Part shown: piece after piece, positions 46,862 through 59,020 of the stretch
How the letters are laid out: every line of letters starts with the position of its first letter
How positions within the stretch are numbered: the first letter of the stretch is position 1
NCBI GenBank assembly: GCA_963966185.1
Contig: CAWZYM010000117.1
Span: 47,501-111,500 of the forward strand
Direction of reading: 5' to 3'
Length of the DNA stretch: 64,000 nt
Source: Rhabditoides inermis
Lineage: Eukaryota; Nematoda; Chromadorea; Rhabditida; Rhabditidae
Position numbers and translations under genes: made by a program
The notes under the pieces: generated by a model
Told to the model about the DNA's origin: nothing
Database searches by the model: none
Seen by the model: only the letters and a program-made list of their open reading frames with translations

Positions 46862-49800
46862 GTCAATTTGCTGGGTTCTTCGACCGACGACGACGAGGAG
46901 GAGGGGGAGGCTGGGCGGGACAGGGCAAGGGCGCCGCACTCGCGCACACCGCGGCCGCGGTCTACTCGGGGACAGCGGCCGGAGGAGGGTGGTTCATCCG
47001 ACGAGAGCGTCTACGCCTATCGACCGCCGGTGAGTTGTTCCCGCATGCCTCGAAGCGGGTCACTTTCTAATACCTGTGTTCATTTCGTGATTTCGTTGTG
47101 ATCTGATCTTTCATATTTATGTTTTTTTCTTCGATGAAAATAACTCGTTATGTATGCGTAATGTATCACAATGATGGTTGTTGTCAGACCGGCGACCAGT
47201 ACCTTCCGCGCCTCCCGCACTCGACGACGTAGGAGGGCAGCGCGGTGTTCTCGGACGAAGTGAGGTTGTTTGCAGTCAGTACACATATTGTCACTATGTT
47301 GTGAATGCACCACTGTACGCGTGTATATTGCAGGAGACGAAGATGGATCTGTTGACGGGTGTTGGATGGACGACGATGATGGAGCGGCGCCGCGCACGCC
47401 AAGCTCCCCGGGCGGCGGCCGATTCGGGAGACGAGGTGGGTGTAGGTTGAGAGACGTGTGAAGGCGTGACCACGATTATGTCATATAGATTGCAGGGGAT
47501 GTCCCTGCCGATGTATGGGGCATCCGTGGATGCAACGGAGGAGACGCAAAACTCGCCATCTGTTGTGAGTGAATTGATATTGTGAGTGAGTGGTGTATTT
47601 GTTTTGTTGAGGGAGAGGATTCTGTGGCAGCCGCCTCCTCGTCTACACCTACCGCACCGCGCGCGCCTCCCTCGGACGTTGCTACCGTCATAGGCAAGGT
47701 AGTTAGCTTGGTTTTTAAACGCTAATAGTTAGCTTGAAGCAATGCATGTGTTCATACTCTGCTCTTTGTAATGAGATGTGTGATGTATTGAATTGAATTG
47801 ATTTACTGCCGATATCAAGAATACAACAGCGCAAATAAAAACACAACGGTTTTAATCTGCGTGAATTATCTGTCGGTGATTTCTTCTTTATCCGACGTTA
47901 AGAGGAAGTGTGCTTGGTCTCACAATTAGGATGACGTCGCGATAGCCGTTGTAGAAAGTGTACTCGGCGGGTTCAACTCCGTGTTCCGCGGAATTTTCAA
48001 ATTCCGAAGCCAGCAGCGAACATGTAGCAAGTATGATCTAGCAATTCTCCACGTAAACGGGGCTTGGCGGGTGCGACGCGAAAATAAGCTGGGGAGACTG
48101 ATCACACGGGGACAAGGGAGTGATGGAATTCGCCTTGCAGAAATGTATGTTGCTGGTATTTGCCTTTTTGTTGTGATACGTATGTTGACAGAGCGGCGAT
48201 ACTGTAGTGGTGGTATGTGGCGATATGATATGAGATACTCAATAATACACACACACTTCCTGGTATAGAACGTACAGTATTAGTATAGTATTAGTATTAG
48301 TATCTCGAACCCGAGTCGCGACGGTGATGGTCACGCGAATAGTGACGCTCACACTGATCGTACCTATCACGGGAATCGCGCCTATCACGCCTGTCACGGG
48401 AATCGTGACGATGACGCTCGCTGGAATATCCCCTGTTTTCGTACGCGTCGCGCGAATTGGAATGCTGGAAATGCTCACGGGAATGGTCGTGGTCACGCTC
48501 ATTGCGTAGGTTGGATTGCGGCACTTGCGTGGGCTGCTGCGGTGTGTGAAAGTTTCCTGTGACGGTGTCGTCGCTGGATTCCGAATCACTACCGCTCATT
48601 CAACGGTATGCAACAATCGCGCGGTGTGACAGGAAGTCGTGAATCAGAATGCTAACAAAGGATGTAGTAAGTCAGAAGAATATAGATATATGTCCGCGCG
48701 CAGCTACCGTATCCTACTCCAGATGATGGACAAGAGAAAAGGAAAGGCGCTATATATATTTTTAAGAAACTTTTTCACGCTGCTCAACCTTTCACACACT
48801 CGCACACACTATACAGCTGGTATCTCAAACCCGAACCCAAAAATCAGAGAAAAATGGGTAAGATTGTGTACCTCGGCTGTTGACTGGTGTCGGTGGTGTG
48901 CGTGAAAGAACTCGGCTCGGAGCGGTTGGTCGTCAAAGCGGGTAGACTTTGTGAATTACCGAATTCGAGTATTACCTTAAACAGTCTTTGATCAGCGCTA
49001 GTAATGAGAAATGCTTGAATGCGATGGGGTGATGAACAAATTAAAAGGATGAAGCGCGCCTTCTCGTGTCGATGAATGCAAATAGAGCGGGCTTGGCCTC
49101 ACCCTGCAAGCAACCGTAAGACTCGGAGCTGGCGTGGCTGTAAAGTGCCAGGCAGGCGCCAATGATCCCATTTGTCATGACCCTATTGTAATCCCTGCGC
49201 GAGGGTCGAAGTCGGCTCAGATGAATGGCTCTCGCGGATCATTGATGTGCCAGAAAGTGTATTGCTATTTGTCTGTCGATCTCGCGGTGTGACCGGGGAT
49301 CGAAAGCGAAATTGCTACACATTTGAATGCTGGGTTGCTTGATAAATGGCTAATTACGATTACGACTGCGCGTGCGCGCTAGAATTGCACTGCAGTTACC
49401 GTATGCCATGACTCACACTCAGATGCTGATTGAATTGAATAGTCTAAAGTTTTTGTTTGTTTTGGAATTTTTGGTTAACCTTAAGACAGTGGCACAGAGA
49501 GGGCTAAGTGTGTTGGATAGATGTGAGAGGAACGATACAAATTAGGGATGGAAAACGCATTACAGTTTACGGTAAGTTGTCACGGAATTCACGGAATCAC
49601 GGAAATCACGGAAATCACGGAATCACGGAAGTCACGGAATCACGGAAATCACGGAATCACGGATACGTTATTCAGAGGTGTTGATGGAAAATCTGGGAAG
49701 CACGAAATAGATTTAGCCCACTCTCTGTGCGGCCACAAAACAGTAACTGTACACTATTTACAGTAAACACGGCACTCATTTTCACACGTCGTTCGAAGAA

Positions 49801-52494
49801 AAGAAGAGAGACAAGATAGAGAAGAAAGAAGAGAAATGCTAGAAAAATGTTTCATTGTCAGTTAATCCATTGCACTAGAGAGAACCGGGATCCTCCATGT
49901 TATATTTGGGGTTTGGTAAGGGAGTTCACTCTCTGTGTGTGCAATAGACTAAACAATGACTGTGAGAAACATATTTATTAAACGCTAAGACAAGACAAGA
50001 AGCAAAGGTTAGATTAGACTAGACTGAGGTCCTTGGGGGTGTGGCGGTTCCTCTTCTCTCTATCCCTCTCTGTGCTCTCTCCTCTCTCGCTATGCAGGCG
50101 AGTGATTGTTACATCCACTGCCAATGCTTTCGCGCACTCACACGCGACAATGGAATGACGTATAGTCAATAATGCGGTAGCGCAGGGCGCGGCGGTAGCG
50201 CAGTAGATGTGTCTCTGAATCGAAAGGTCACGGGTTCGGTGCCGCCCGTGGACCGAAAGAAGTTCCGCTACCGCGGTGGGTTGGCGACCACCCTGACACG
50301 TTGTCAGCCGCTAGCCAGAAGACACACCGTCATCGTGGATTCTCATTGCTGGTTTTCTAGAACCATAACATCTAGTACTCTACTGCTGTCCCTCCATTGT
50401 CATTGTTCACAGGCATTTCATGTGTGACGCATCCTTGTGGTGTAATAAATTTGAAATCTGTTCAGTTCTACCACTCGCTCTCTTGCCCGAACCTCTTGAA
50501 GACGCTACGATGCGATCTGAAGGCGCAGACTCGCAGTCTGCGACAACTCGTCGCCACACTGCAGTCCCCGGACGGTTCGCGCTTTCATATCACATTCTAT
50601 CTGTGTCTCTGAGATTCTTACGCTTTTCGTACATTTCAAACGGGTCATAGATTCGCCGACGTAGAGTATCCACATGACCGTTCGATTTATACAGAGATGC
50701 TGTTTGCACTAACACGCCTCGTGCGTTATCCATATATAGCAAACAGGATAGGGCAAATATGGAGCTGGCCCTAGGCTAATTGGTGTAGTCAATCAGCTAC
50801 TTGTGGGGGCTAATCGTGTCGTGGTTTGATTGCAGTCGAGGCTGTGCGCGGAGGTGGCGGCGAAGACGGCGCAGCTGTACCAGCAAGTGCGCGACGCGAC
50901 CATGGCGCCGGCCACACTCCACCACTCGCCGCCCGCGGCCGCCGCGCGCCGTTGCCTCGTCAACGCCGGCGCACTGCCCGTCAACGTGGGTGGTTGGGAG
51001 TGGAGTGGATTGGCGCATGCTCCATCACGTATGTATATATGCAGGCGTGGAGCACCCCGGCGGCACTCCTTCACAACGTGTGCGCGCTCGGCCCTCTGCG
51101 AGCCAACGAGTGCGTAAGCTTATGTTTGACTGGATTGTTTTATTATCATATTACAGGCTGGACGTTGCGTCACTGAGTCTTCTTGAACGAATGTTCGTCG
51201 TGGAGCGAGGGAGGGACAATTCGGTGTCGGCCACGCCTCGATATCTTCTACTTCAAGTCGACAAAGTTGGCAAGGTAAGAGACCTTGTGATTTGGCGAAA
51301 TTGATTTGAAGACGCGCTCGGGTTGACTACGGTATCGTATATGTGTTCGTCCGGAAGTCTTTGTTTTTGTTCAGTTGACGGTGCAGCCCTTCTTCCCTCA
51401 GTATGGTCTGTGCGTTGATGAGCTTTTGAATGAGGAGCAATGAGAACGACGTAAGAAGAAGAATTGGCTCTGTTTGATTGCTAATAATTGACACGATACA
51501 AACGTGAATAAAACAGTTAACGATAGTTAATATTGTGTAAACTCTATTTATAAGCAAATTGTTTTTCTTTCATAGGTTCTATAAGAGTGATTTTATTGTG
51601 TACGTGTCATTTTTGCGATTCCGAATAAACATTTGATTTGATTTGATTTGTGTTACTTGTTTCCAGTGTGTGCTGTCTATGTTGCCTTTTCACTCTCGTT
51701 CCGAGATACTTGAATGTCTATCACTCAAATTCACGCCGTAGGTAGCAATTGCGTATGTGAAAAGAACGGTGGTGCGGTGAAGTGTGTTGCGATTTCCCAA
51801 TTGTCGTGTTGTGTTGTAGTTTGTTCGCATTAACAAATTCTATCGCCCCCTTCTTCTTCTTTATCATTTCTTCCAGTCGGGCACATCAATTCGGTCGGCA
51901 GAGGTTTGTGAAAGATCGAGTTGTTTCCGGGATTATGTGTTTCTTTCAGACGATGGCTCGAGTGGCTGCCAGCGCGCGGTGCCGATGGGGATACACCAAC
52001 CGCATGAAGATGGCCGAGATGCGCGGTGCGTTCTCTCCCCCTCTCCCCCCCCCCCTCTCTCTCGCATCGCACCCGTTCAGAGCAGAGCCCGGACCTTCGT
52101 CGGGCGCCTCTGCCTCCCGGTTGCGTCGTGCTGTTCGACCTCTCGAGTGTGGGCGGGAGTGAGCCGCCCGTGCCCAAGTCATCTGGGAAGGTGAGAGGGG
52201 GGAGGGGGAGAGAGATGAATATTCGCATGGGCACGAACCCCCAATTGCTCGGATTCGCTGGCGGCGTAACTCTGCCCGAAAGAGGTGTCGCAGAGAGAGA
52301 GAGAGAGAAGAGAGAGAAGAGAGAATTGGATTGCAGATGGTCGATCTTTCGACGCACGCTGTGCTGCCGCTCCACGACGCTCATCCGAAAAAGGCGTGTG
52401 TCAAGGCGGCGTTGCTGCAAGCCAGCAAGGGAGCCATCAAGACGGCCGCGGATTTCCAGGTGCGGGGGACACTATATAGGAAGAGAGAGGGAGA

Positions 52495-52537
<43 letters not shown>

Positions 52538-52732
52538 CGCGCGCCGAGAGAGAAAGCGCGATTACTCTCATCTACCGTAATCCCCTGCACTGCAGTCACT
52601 CACATCACTGTACCTATTGCTTCTACCGTACCCCTATTGATATGCCAACACATAATAATATACCTCATGTATTAAAACACAAACAAACTAAACTATTTAA
52701 TGTACTTGTGGTGGTCTTGGTTGCGCACATGT

Positions 52733-52784
<52 letters not shown>

Positions 52785-53356
52785 TATGACGCTTGATTTG
52801 GGAGGTTTTAAGGCAGTGTTCGGGTGCGGTAGTTGAGGTGAGCGCTATGGAGGCGCTTTTGACTGGTAGGTTCGATGTTTGAATTCCTGCCATCGTCTTC
52901 TTCATCGCAGGTCCTTCGAGCAGTGAGGTGCTCGATGTCATCCAGAGGATAGCCGAATTGGCACTCAAGTCGGAGACTTTGTTCCCGAGGGTGAGCAATG
53001 ATGGAGAAGGGGGGGGGGGGTGGACACGGTAACGCAAACAGATAACTAGAGATAGAAGAAAGCGAGACTGGTTCGATGAAAGAAAGAGAGAGAGAGAGAA
53101 AGACAGAGAGGGAGAATGACATTGCAGCATCTGCCTCTGTTGGTGAAGGACGCGCGTGAGTGCGAGGAGGTGATGCGGCACGTGTCGGAGACGTCGCTGT
53201 CGATGACGCAGCAGCAGTCGGCCTCCCTCATCTCGCTCGCCTTCTTCTGCTGCTCCATCGTCCGACCAGAGCAGCGCCAGTTCAACAACTTCGATATCAA
53301 ACAGTACGTTCTCATGATTGGTTTTTGGTTGATAAGAGAAAGAGAGAAAGAGAGAG

Positions 53357-53404
<48 letters not shown>

Positions 53405-55110
53405 ATGAGTGTATGGATGCAGTGTTCTCGCGAATGGCCGGAGGGGCGTGACCAAGTTGCGGTTTCTTCTCGCGTATTTCCAGTCGGTCACGCAGAGGTG
53501 AGCTCCCTATCTATTGAGCATTGATCCATAACTATCACGACAAATGTTTTGGGTAGAGTGAATATTTCAGTAGCTAGACGGTAGTAGCAGAGTAGTAGTA
53601 GCAGTAGTAGCAGAGTAGTAGAATAGCTAGTTGGAGTCGACATTAACTTCACACTGACAGCGTGTCTACTGCTTGTGATGTCACTTGTTTGCAGAATGCC
53701 TACTGGGACTCTGTCGTTTGTGCGCCGCCGGCATGCGAATCAGTGGCCGGACTGGAACCAGCCGCTCCGGGTAGGGGAGGGTGGGAGGAAGAAGAAGAGA
53801 GGAGGACACCCCGTTTCAGTTCGTGGCGATCGGGATGTGGGACGGACGCATCGAGGATGCGCATGGACTAGCCCATCACGACTTCGCCAACTCGTACGTC
53901 GGAGGCGGCACATTGGCCGGTGGAGTCGTTCAGGTACGAAAGGGGGGAGCGAGAGAGAGGGGGGAGGGGAGGGGGGAGATGAGGGAAGAGAGCGAGTGAG
54001 TGATTTGCCTTTAGGAGGAGATTTATTTCCTGTCGGCGCCGGACGCGATCGTGTCGCAGTTGATATGTGAGGAAATGGGCTCGGACGAGTGCATTGTGTT
54101 GCTGGGCGTGCGGCGCCACTCGGCCCACACCGGATACGGCAAGGGAGCCAACCCGCTGGGTCACAAGCAGCTCCCCGAGGACTACCCGCTTCCGCCGCGA
54201 GACTCGTGCGGTCGTCACCTCACAGAGGTTGGTAGGCAAGGGACAGACAGAGTTCTTAGGGGCGGGAGAGAGAGAGAGGGGGGAGGGAGATAGAGTGCCT
54301 AATTCAGCACTCTTTCCAGGTCGTTGCGCTCGATGCGCTAAACTTCAAGAACATCGGCAAGGCCAAGCAGTACGAGAAGGAGAAGATGTACAGAGAGATT
54401 GCCAAGGTATGCATTCCTCCTCTCGTAGTTGAGTAGAGTCCAGACTCAACTTTTGCTGGCAACCCAGCAAGATCTTAGCAAAATCGTAAAAAGTGACATC
54501 ATATAAAATCATTCTGCTACTTCTTATCCGATATCGTATCAGATATACGTCGGGTTTCTGTCGCCGATCGACATGCCGCCGCCAGTCGTAACGGGCAATT
54601 TTGGATGCGGAGCGTTCGGAGGAGACGTCCAACTCAAATGTGAGTTGGGTGGAACAGAGGGAGAGAGGGAGAGAAGAGGAGAGGCAGGGGGGGGGGGGGG
54701 GGGGGGAGAAAAGGAAAGGGACGGATAATGGCGAGGTGTCCAGCCGAGCTGGAAAGAAGGGGAAGATCGATGAGCGAAAGGTACTTTGCAGTTCTGTTGT
54801 TGTGGGTGGCGGCGACGCACGCTGGCAGGCTGATAATCTACTGCCCATTCGGCGAGGACAAGAAGGGCGGACGCCTGGAGCACGTCGACGCCCTGTTCGA
54901 GGGTCTGTTGGAGCTCGGCATCAGCACTGGTAAGTCGGGATACAGAGAGAGCAGAAAGAGAGGGAGGAGAGAGGGAGGAGGAAAGCGGGGCGAGAGAAAC
55001 TTCGAAATTGTGATTCAGGACTCCTCATCGGCGCGCTGGTAGAGTACGCTGAAAAGAAGGAGAACGACGAGACGGTGTTCCAGTACGTGCTGCGCCGACT
55101 GGAGGGATGA
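46862..55110 (+). CDS. Poly(ADP-ribose) glycohydrolase (PARG)
   Basis: Seventeen phase-consistent exons from 50836 to 55110 encode 605 residues that match PARG. Visible: QSASLISLAFFCCSIVR (53128-53303), TKLRFLLAYFQSV, MPTGTLSFVRR, then DFANSYVGGGTLAGGVVQ (53820-53933) joined across an intron to EEIYFLSAPDAIVSQ (54015-54227). Together these give the GGG...QEE catalytic signature whose second Glu is the acid/base. Next come VVALDALNF, VVTGNFGCGAFGGDVQLK and a final helix, TGA at 55108. The enzyme removes poly(ADP-ribose) from proteins after DNA damage. Exons 46862-47029, 47334-47435, 47496-47564, 47612-47698 and 47930-48052 join in phase with 50836 and give an acidic, Ser-rich N-terminal region. 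Membership is likely but not proven, and the start codon is unresolved (a candidate first exon at 46134, MTDGIDVGLDL, does not match phase). A 28-nt exon (52838-52865) is needed to keep frame. Confidence 0.82.
48297..48599 (-). CDS. Small RD-repeat ORF antisense inside PARG intron
   Basis: A 100-residue uninterrupted ORF with an ATG at 48599. It starts MSGSDSESSDDTVTGNF, a cluster of likely CK2 sites, continues with a Gln/Pro patch and ends in about 50 residues of RD/RDRRD/HSRD repeats, like the RD/RS tails of RNA-processing factors. The other strand is also partly open because of the short repeat (CACGGGAATCG-type units). It may be one exon of a larger gene or a fortuitous repeat ORF. No introns are needed. 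Confidence 0.4.
   Translation of the reverse strand: MSGSDSESSDDTVTGNFHTPQQPTQVPQSNLRNERDHDHSREHFQHSNSRDAYENRGYSSERHRHDSRDRRDRRDSRDRYDQCERHYSRDHHRRDSGSRY
49585..49662. repeat. Short tandem repeat of AATCACGG units
   Basis: About nine copies of a 9-10 bp unit (CACGGAATCACGGAAATCA-like). No function apparent. Confidence 0.9.
50187..50255 (+). ncRNA. tRNA-like sequence, probably SINE-derived
   Basis: Contains CGGTAGCGCAGTAGATG (A-box-like) and GGTTCGGTGCC (B-box with two mismatches), spaced as in a tRNA. The T-arm can pair (CACGGGTTC...CCCGTGG), but a clean anticodon stem and acceptor stem cannot be drawn, so it is unlikely to be a working tRNA. The first 10 bases GCGGTAGCGC occur twice in a row. 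Confidence 0.4.
53336..53402. repeat. (GA)n tract in PARG intron
   Basis: Sense-strand GA array lying between the exon ending at 53303 and the acceptor at 53422. A poly-G run of about 19 bases occurs in the next-but-several intron at about 54687-54705. Confidence 0.95.
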
Positions 55111-56067
55111 AAAGAAGAGCGGCAGAAGCTGGACAGCAAGGCCGTTCACATGCAGCACTAAACTCTCCTTCTATTATGTATTATGCTTTTTCAATTGGTT
55201 TAACGATAAATATGTTATATAAGTATAAGTATGAGTATAAGTACAAGTATAAGTATAAGTTATATAAGTTACAATAATAAGATAAAATATGTCACTCCAA
55301 CATCAACAATTCACAGCGGTCTTAATATATTTACACACTTGCAATTACCAAAGAATATCTCTCTTTAACAAAACAACACTTCACCAACTCAGTCGGGATA
55401 TTTACAGAAAATCACTACGCCACATTTACACACACCTAAAACAGGATGCCAGCGTCATAATATGCTCACTTCTCCCTCGGAGCACACTTGGGGCGAGGGG
55501 CTCGGCTTTTCCAGGAGGAAGCGGAGTCTTCGCGGTCAACGACTTCATCTGAATGCATCCAATTGCCCATCTGCCTTCACAGCCCGTCCACCAACCTTGG
55601 AGAGCCTCTCGCGAGAAGAAACGCGACGAGGGCGCACCTCGTGGGGTTCACAGCCCCATACGCCTGTTCGCACGAGCATCTTTTTTGCACGTGGACATTT
55701 TGCATGAGCGGTCTAATAGAACGTCTTTTCTCGAAACAAACGCCGAACAGCGCGACATTTTGCATGAGTTCATTTTTGAATGTGCTTAGGGCATAAAACA
55801 GAACACATAGGAAAGAAAGAGGGAGACAGAGAGAGACAGAGACAAGCACATTCATAAAACTATTCTTTCCACGCTAAACTATAAACACAAACCTGCTCTC
55901 TTAAAAAGGTATGTAGAAACGTATACTTCATCGATAATTTTTTATTAGGGGCGATATACTATGTTTTCTTATTTCTTATGAAAGCATTGTGAGAATCAAT
56001 ATAGTTTTATTGTGGGAGATAGTTGGGGCCTCTGTGCATTTGACTACAGAAATGAAGAGACTCATTT
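55111..56067. other. Intergenic region after PARG
   Basis: The tail of PARG has ATAAGTATAAGTATGAGTA-type tandem units at 55210-55275. On the minus strand, 55550-55431 is an open block starting ATGAAGTCGTTGACCGCGAAG after an AG acceptor, possibly the last exon of a small minus-strand gene, but no upstream exon was confirmed. ATTTTGCATGAG occurs twice (55696, 55759). Confidence 0.4.
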
Positions 56068-56575
56068 TGTGGGAGGGAGGGAGTCAGGGAGGGAGGGAGA
56101 GAGGGAGTCAGGGAGGGAGGGAGTCAGGGAGGGAGGGAGTCAGGGAGGGAGGGAGTCAGGGAGGGAGGGAGTCAGGGAGGGAGGGAGTCAGGGAGGGAGA
56201 GAGTCAGGGAGGGAGGGAGAGAGTCAGGGAGGGAGGGAGAGAGTCAGGGAGGGAGGGAGGGAGTCAGGGAGGGAGGGAGTCAGGAAGGGAGGAGGTCAGG
56301 GAGGGAGGGAGTCAGGGAGGGAGGGAGTCAGGGAGGGAGGGAGAGAGTCAGGGATGGAGGGAGGGAGGGAGTCAGGGAGGGAGGGAGTCAGGGAGGGAGG
56401 GAGTCAGGGAGGGAGGGAGTCAGGGAGGGAGAAAGTCAGGGAGGGAGGGAGAGAGTCAGGGAGGGAGGGAGGGAGGGAGTCAGGGAGGGAGGGAGTCAGG
56501 GAGGGAGGGAGTCAGGGAGGGAGTTAGGGAGGGAGTTAGGGAAGGAAGGAGAGAGGGAGGGAGGGAGTCAGGGAT
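56068..56575. repeat. Minisatellite of GGGAGGGAGTCA units
   Basis: About 30 copies of a 16-18-bp unit GGGAGTCAGGGAGGGA with occasional insertion of an extra GGGA. Strand-asymmetric and G-rich, so it could form G-quadruplexes. It yields two overlapping phantom ORFs rich in G/R/E/S. Confidence 0.95.
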
Positions 56576-56895
56576 TGCAGGTACAAAAACATACATTATG
56601 TGTGTTTTTCTTGTGTTTCGTGAAGAATCGGTAATACGAAAACAAATCGTTGTCAATTCCAGACAACTGCCGATCATGTCATTTGTCCCGTTTGTTTTGC
56701 ACAGTGCGGTCACTGATTTTTTTCAATAATGTTTTTTGTTTCTCGTTCATCAAAGTGTTGTAAATAGAAATTTAAACTGATATCGAATTAAATTGTACGC
56801 AGTCTGTTCACTCTTGTATGTTTGTATTCGTTGCTAATTTCACAACTACTGATTGTTTTGTTTTTGTTTTTATCGTTAATTTATTTGTTGCAGAA

Positions 56896-58958
56896 ATGTC
56901 AAGTAAACGAAGCTCGGATAGGTTAAACAAGAAAAATTAAACAAGAAAGAAAGATTCAAGAAAGATTCACAAGAAAGATTCACAAGAAAGATTTTAAACA
57001 AGAAAGATTCACAATGTTTCATTTCTGCTTATATTTCAGGGTACCCTCAAACAAAGGACGCCCGCGTGTGTCTTATAAAGGATACAAATACGAGTGCATA
57101 ACCAGCAAGATGCGGGAGCACTTATATTTCAAGTGTGCAACTCGGTCGTGTAGAGTGGGATTCAAAATCGAAAAAGATAAGTTATCCCAATTCGGTGCGT
57201 CGTCATCCAACTTCTGCCAATGGACTTCGAGTTCGACCGAGCATTGTCACATAAGTTCTCTTCTCTCGGACAAGGTACAGTAACAGCAGAATATCTAATT
57301 CAATTTTATATAATTCAACATGTCACTGTCACTTCTGTTTCAGGTGCAAGCAGCAAGAAGCATATTGAAGAAGAAGCGAAGGGAAGGACTGTCCCCTACG
57401 AAGGCACTGCAAGCGTATAAATCGGCACTCGGAGCTGACATGGCCCTTTTCGGAGGACAGCCCTACGCAGTATACAAAGCGTGAGTACTCCGTTACTTTA
57501 CTCTCTTATTGTTGTGTTCAGTACTCAGCGTGCGGTACGTTTGTCCGACAGGGAGGCGATTAACATGAACAAGGGTATCATCAATGCCAACTCCTATCGT
57601 TTGAACGGTTGGTTATCAACAAATGCAAAAAAAAGTTGTTATACACAATGTATGTTTCAGGAGAACGGACTATTGTGTGGAGCGGTTGGCATCTCGAGGA
57701 AGACCTAGCCGTCAAGTTTGTCATGGTAGCGACCACTGAAGGACTACAGCGACTTGCCCGAGCGATTGTGGTGTTTGCGGACGGCAGCTATAGGAGCAGA
57801 CCGAAAGGATCTCAGCAGACCTACAGGATTGGCACCGGAGTGAGTGTACAATAAACAACTAGTTATGTGTTTTAACTTCAGGGAACTGATGAGCGCTACA
57901 GGGACTGCGCGCTGATCGTCTCAGCTTCCCACTCGGAGGCGTTCTACGCTGCTGTGTTCTCTCTTCTGAAGGTATCAGTTGTTGTATAACATGATATTAC
58001 TATAATATTGTAGTTCATGATTGGCGAGGAATGGATGGGTCCAAAGTTTCTCACTGTGGACCTGGAAATTGCCGCTGGGAATGCTGCTCGACGGGTCTTC
58101 CCGAATATCCAGATCTCTTTCTGCTCATTTCACCTAACACAGGCAATCCGGTGCCAGTTCATCAAGAAAATCGGTGTAGTTTTTTTTCTCATTTTTTGTA
58201 TCCAGTTCGTATTTCAGAAAAGAAGCTTCCGGGTGATTTCGATGGACATGAAGCAGTGGAGGCGTACTGGACCGGATGCGTCGGTCTCATCTACATGCCC
58301 GTGACAGAGATTCATGCTGCTTATCGAGAGCTCTACACTGCTGTCTCCATACATCAAACTTCCGTCGAAGGTTTGTTGGGAAATTGTAAATATCTGTTTA
58401 GTTTACTATTTCAGAGTTCCATGTATATTTCGTCAAGTACTTTCTGGGTTCTCCCGATGTCGCACTGTTCCCCCGATTCCATCCTGCTCAATGGAATAAA
58501 CACGAATCACTCATCTCGGGACGCGCGCTGACCAACAACTGCTTGGAAGGCAGGAATGCTTCTTTGATCGTGAGTTATTTTCTCATATAATAGTGACGTG
58601 TGATTACTCAGGGACAGTATGGAATCAGACCGTACATGTCGTCGTTCATGTCCAATGCGTACGACGAATTGAGCAGGTATGCAGTTGACATTGCGCACGA
58701 GGAGGCGAATCCAGCATGGAAAGCTCCAGCGAAGGTAAGTGTTTATCGATTTGCTGTGCTCAGTGTTTCATTGATTTGCTTACAGCGCCGAGGTGTGCAA
58801 GCAGATGGCCGCGTGAAAGGTGAACTGAGCAAGTCGTACCCAACGGAGACGCTTAGGCAGAAAGCGATCCGTATAGGAATTGCAGCTCGGGTACGAAATG
58901 TGTTTGAGTGATGCATTTTTCACGTACATAATTTCAGCGTTCCGCTGCTGCGAAATGA
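56896..58958 (+). CDS. FLYWCH zinc finger plus MULE-type transposase domain protein
   Basis: Twelve exons (56896-56921, 57040-57274, 57344-57480, 57522-57607, 57661-57839, 57882-57971, 58014-58173, 58218-58370, 58415-58569, 58612-58734, 58786-58890, 58938-58958) give 489 residues, all in frame. Residues about 12-80 form a FLYWCH-type finger: GRPRVSYKGYKYEC, a C...C pair, then HCH. Residues about 170-400 match the MULE (Mutator-like) DDE transposase: VVFADGSYRSRPKGSQQTY with the first Asp, FLTVDLEIAAGNA with the second, then FCSFHLTQAI (C..H). A basic C-terminal tail ends RSAAAK. It has short GT-AG introns and no stop or frameshift. No flanking inverted repeats were found, so it may be a domesticated host gene or a young element whose ends I missed. 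Confidence 0.78.
56922..57039. repeat. AAGAAAGATTCAC tandem units in intron 1
   Basis: Four imperfect copies of a 13-17-bp AAGAAAGATTCAC unit make up most of intron 1 of the FLYWCH/MULE gene (about 56940-57010). Confidence 0.75.
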
Positions 58959-59020
58959 TTCCATACAAGGCAATGAATGGACGAGTGGGAGAGGAGGAGG
59001 CAGAGAGAGAGAGGAGCTAG

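Larger units (their letters stand above)
48600..50835. other. Long PARG intron with repeats
   Basis: Apart from the short tandem repeat (49585-49662) and tRNA-like block (50187-50255), no exon was supported. AT-rich DNA at 49450-49560 and pyrimidine-rich DNA at 50050-50095. Confidence 0.4.

Noticed and set aside
47188..47259. Extra exon in the PARG N-terminal region
   Set aside because: Has splice-like ends but breaks the reading frame that joins the flanking exons.
49585..49662. Possible CRISPR-like array
   Set aside because: Units are 9-10 bp without spacers; the genome is eukaryotic.
56012..56729. ORFs rich in GGRESGRE
   Set aside because: Direct translation of the GGGAGTCA minisatellite; no codon bias or splice support.
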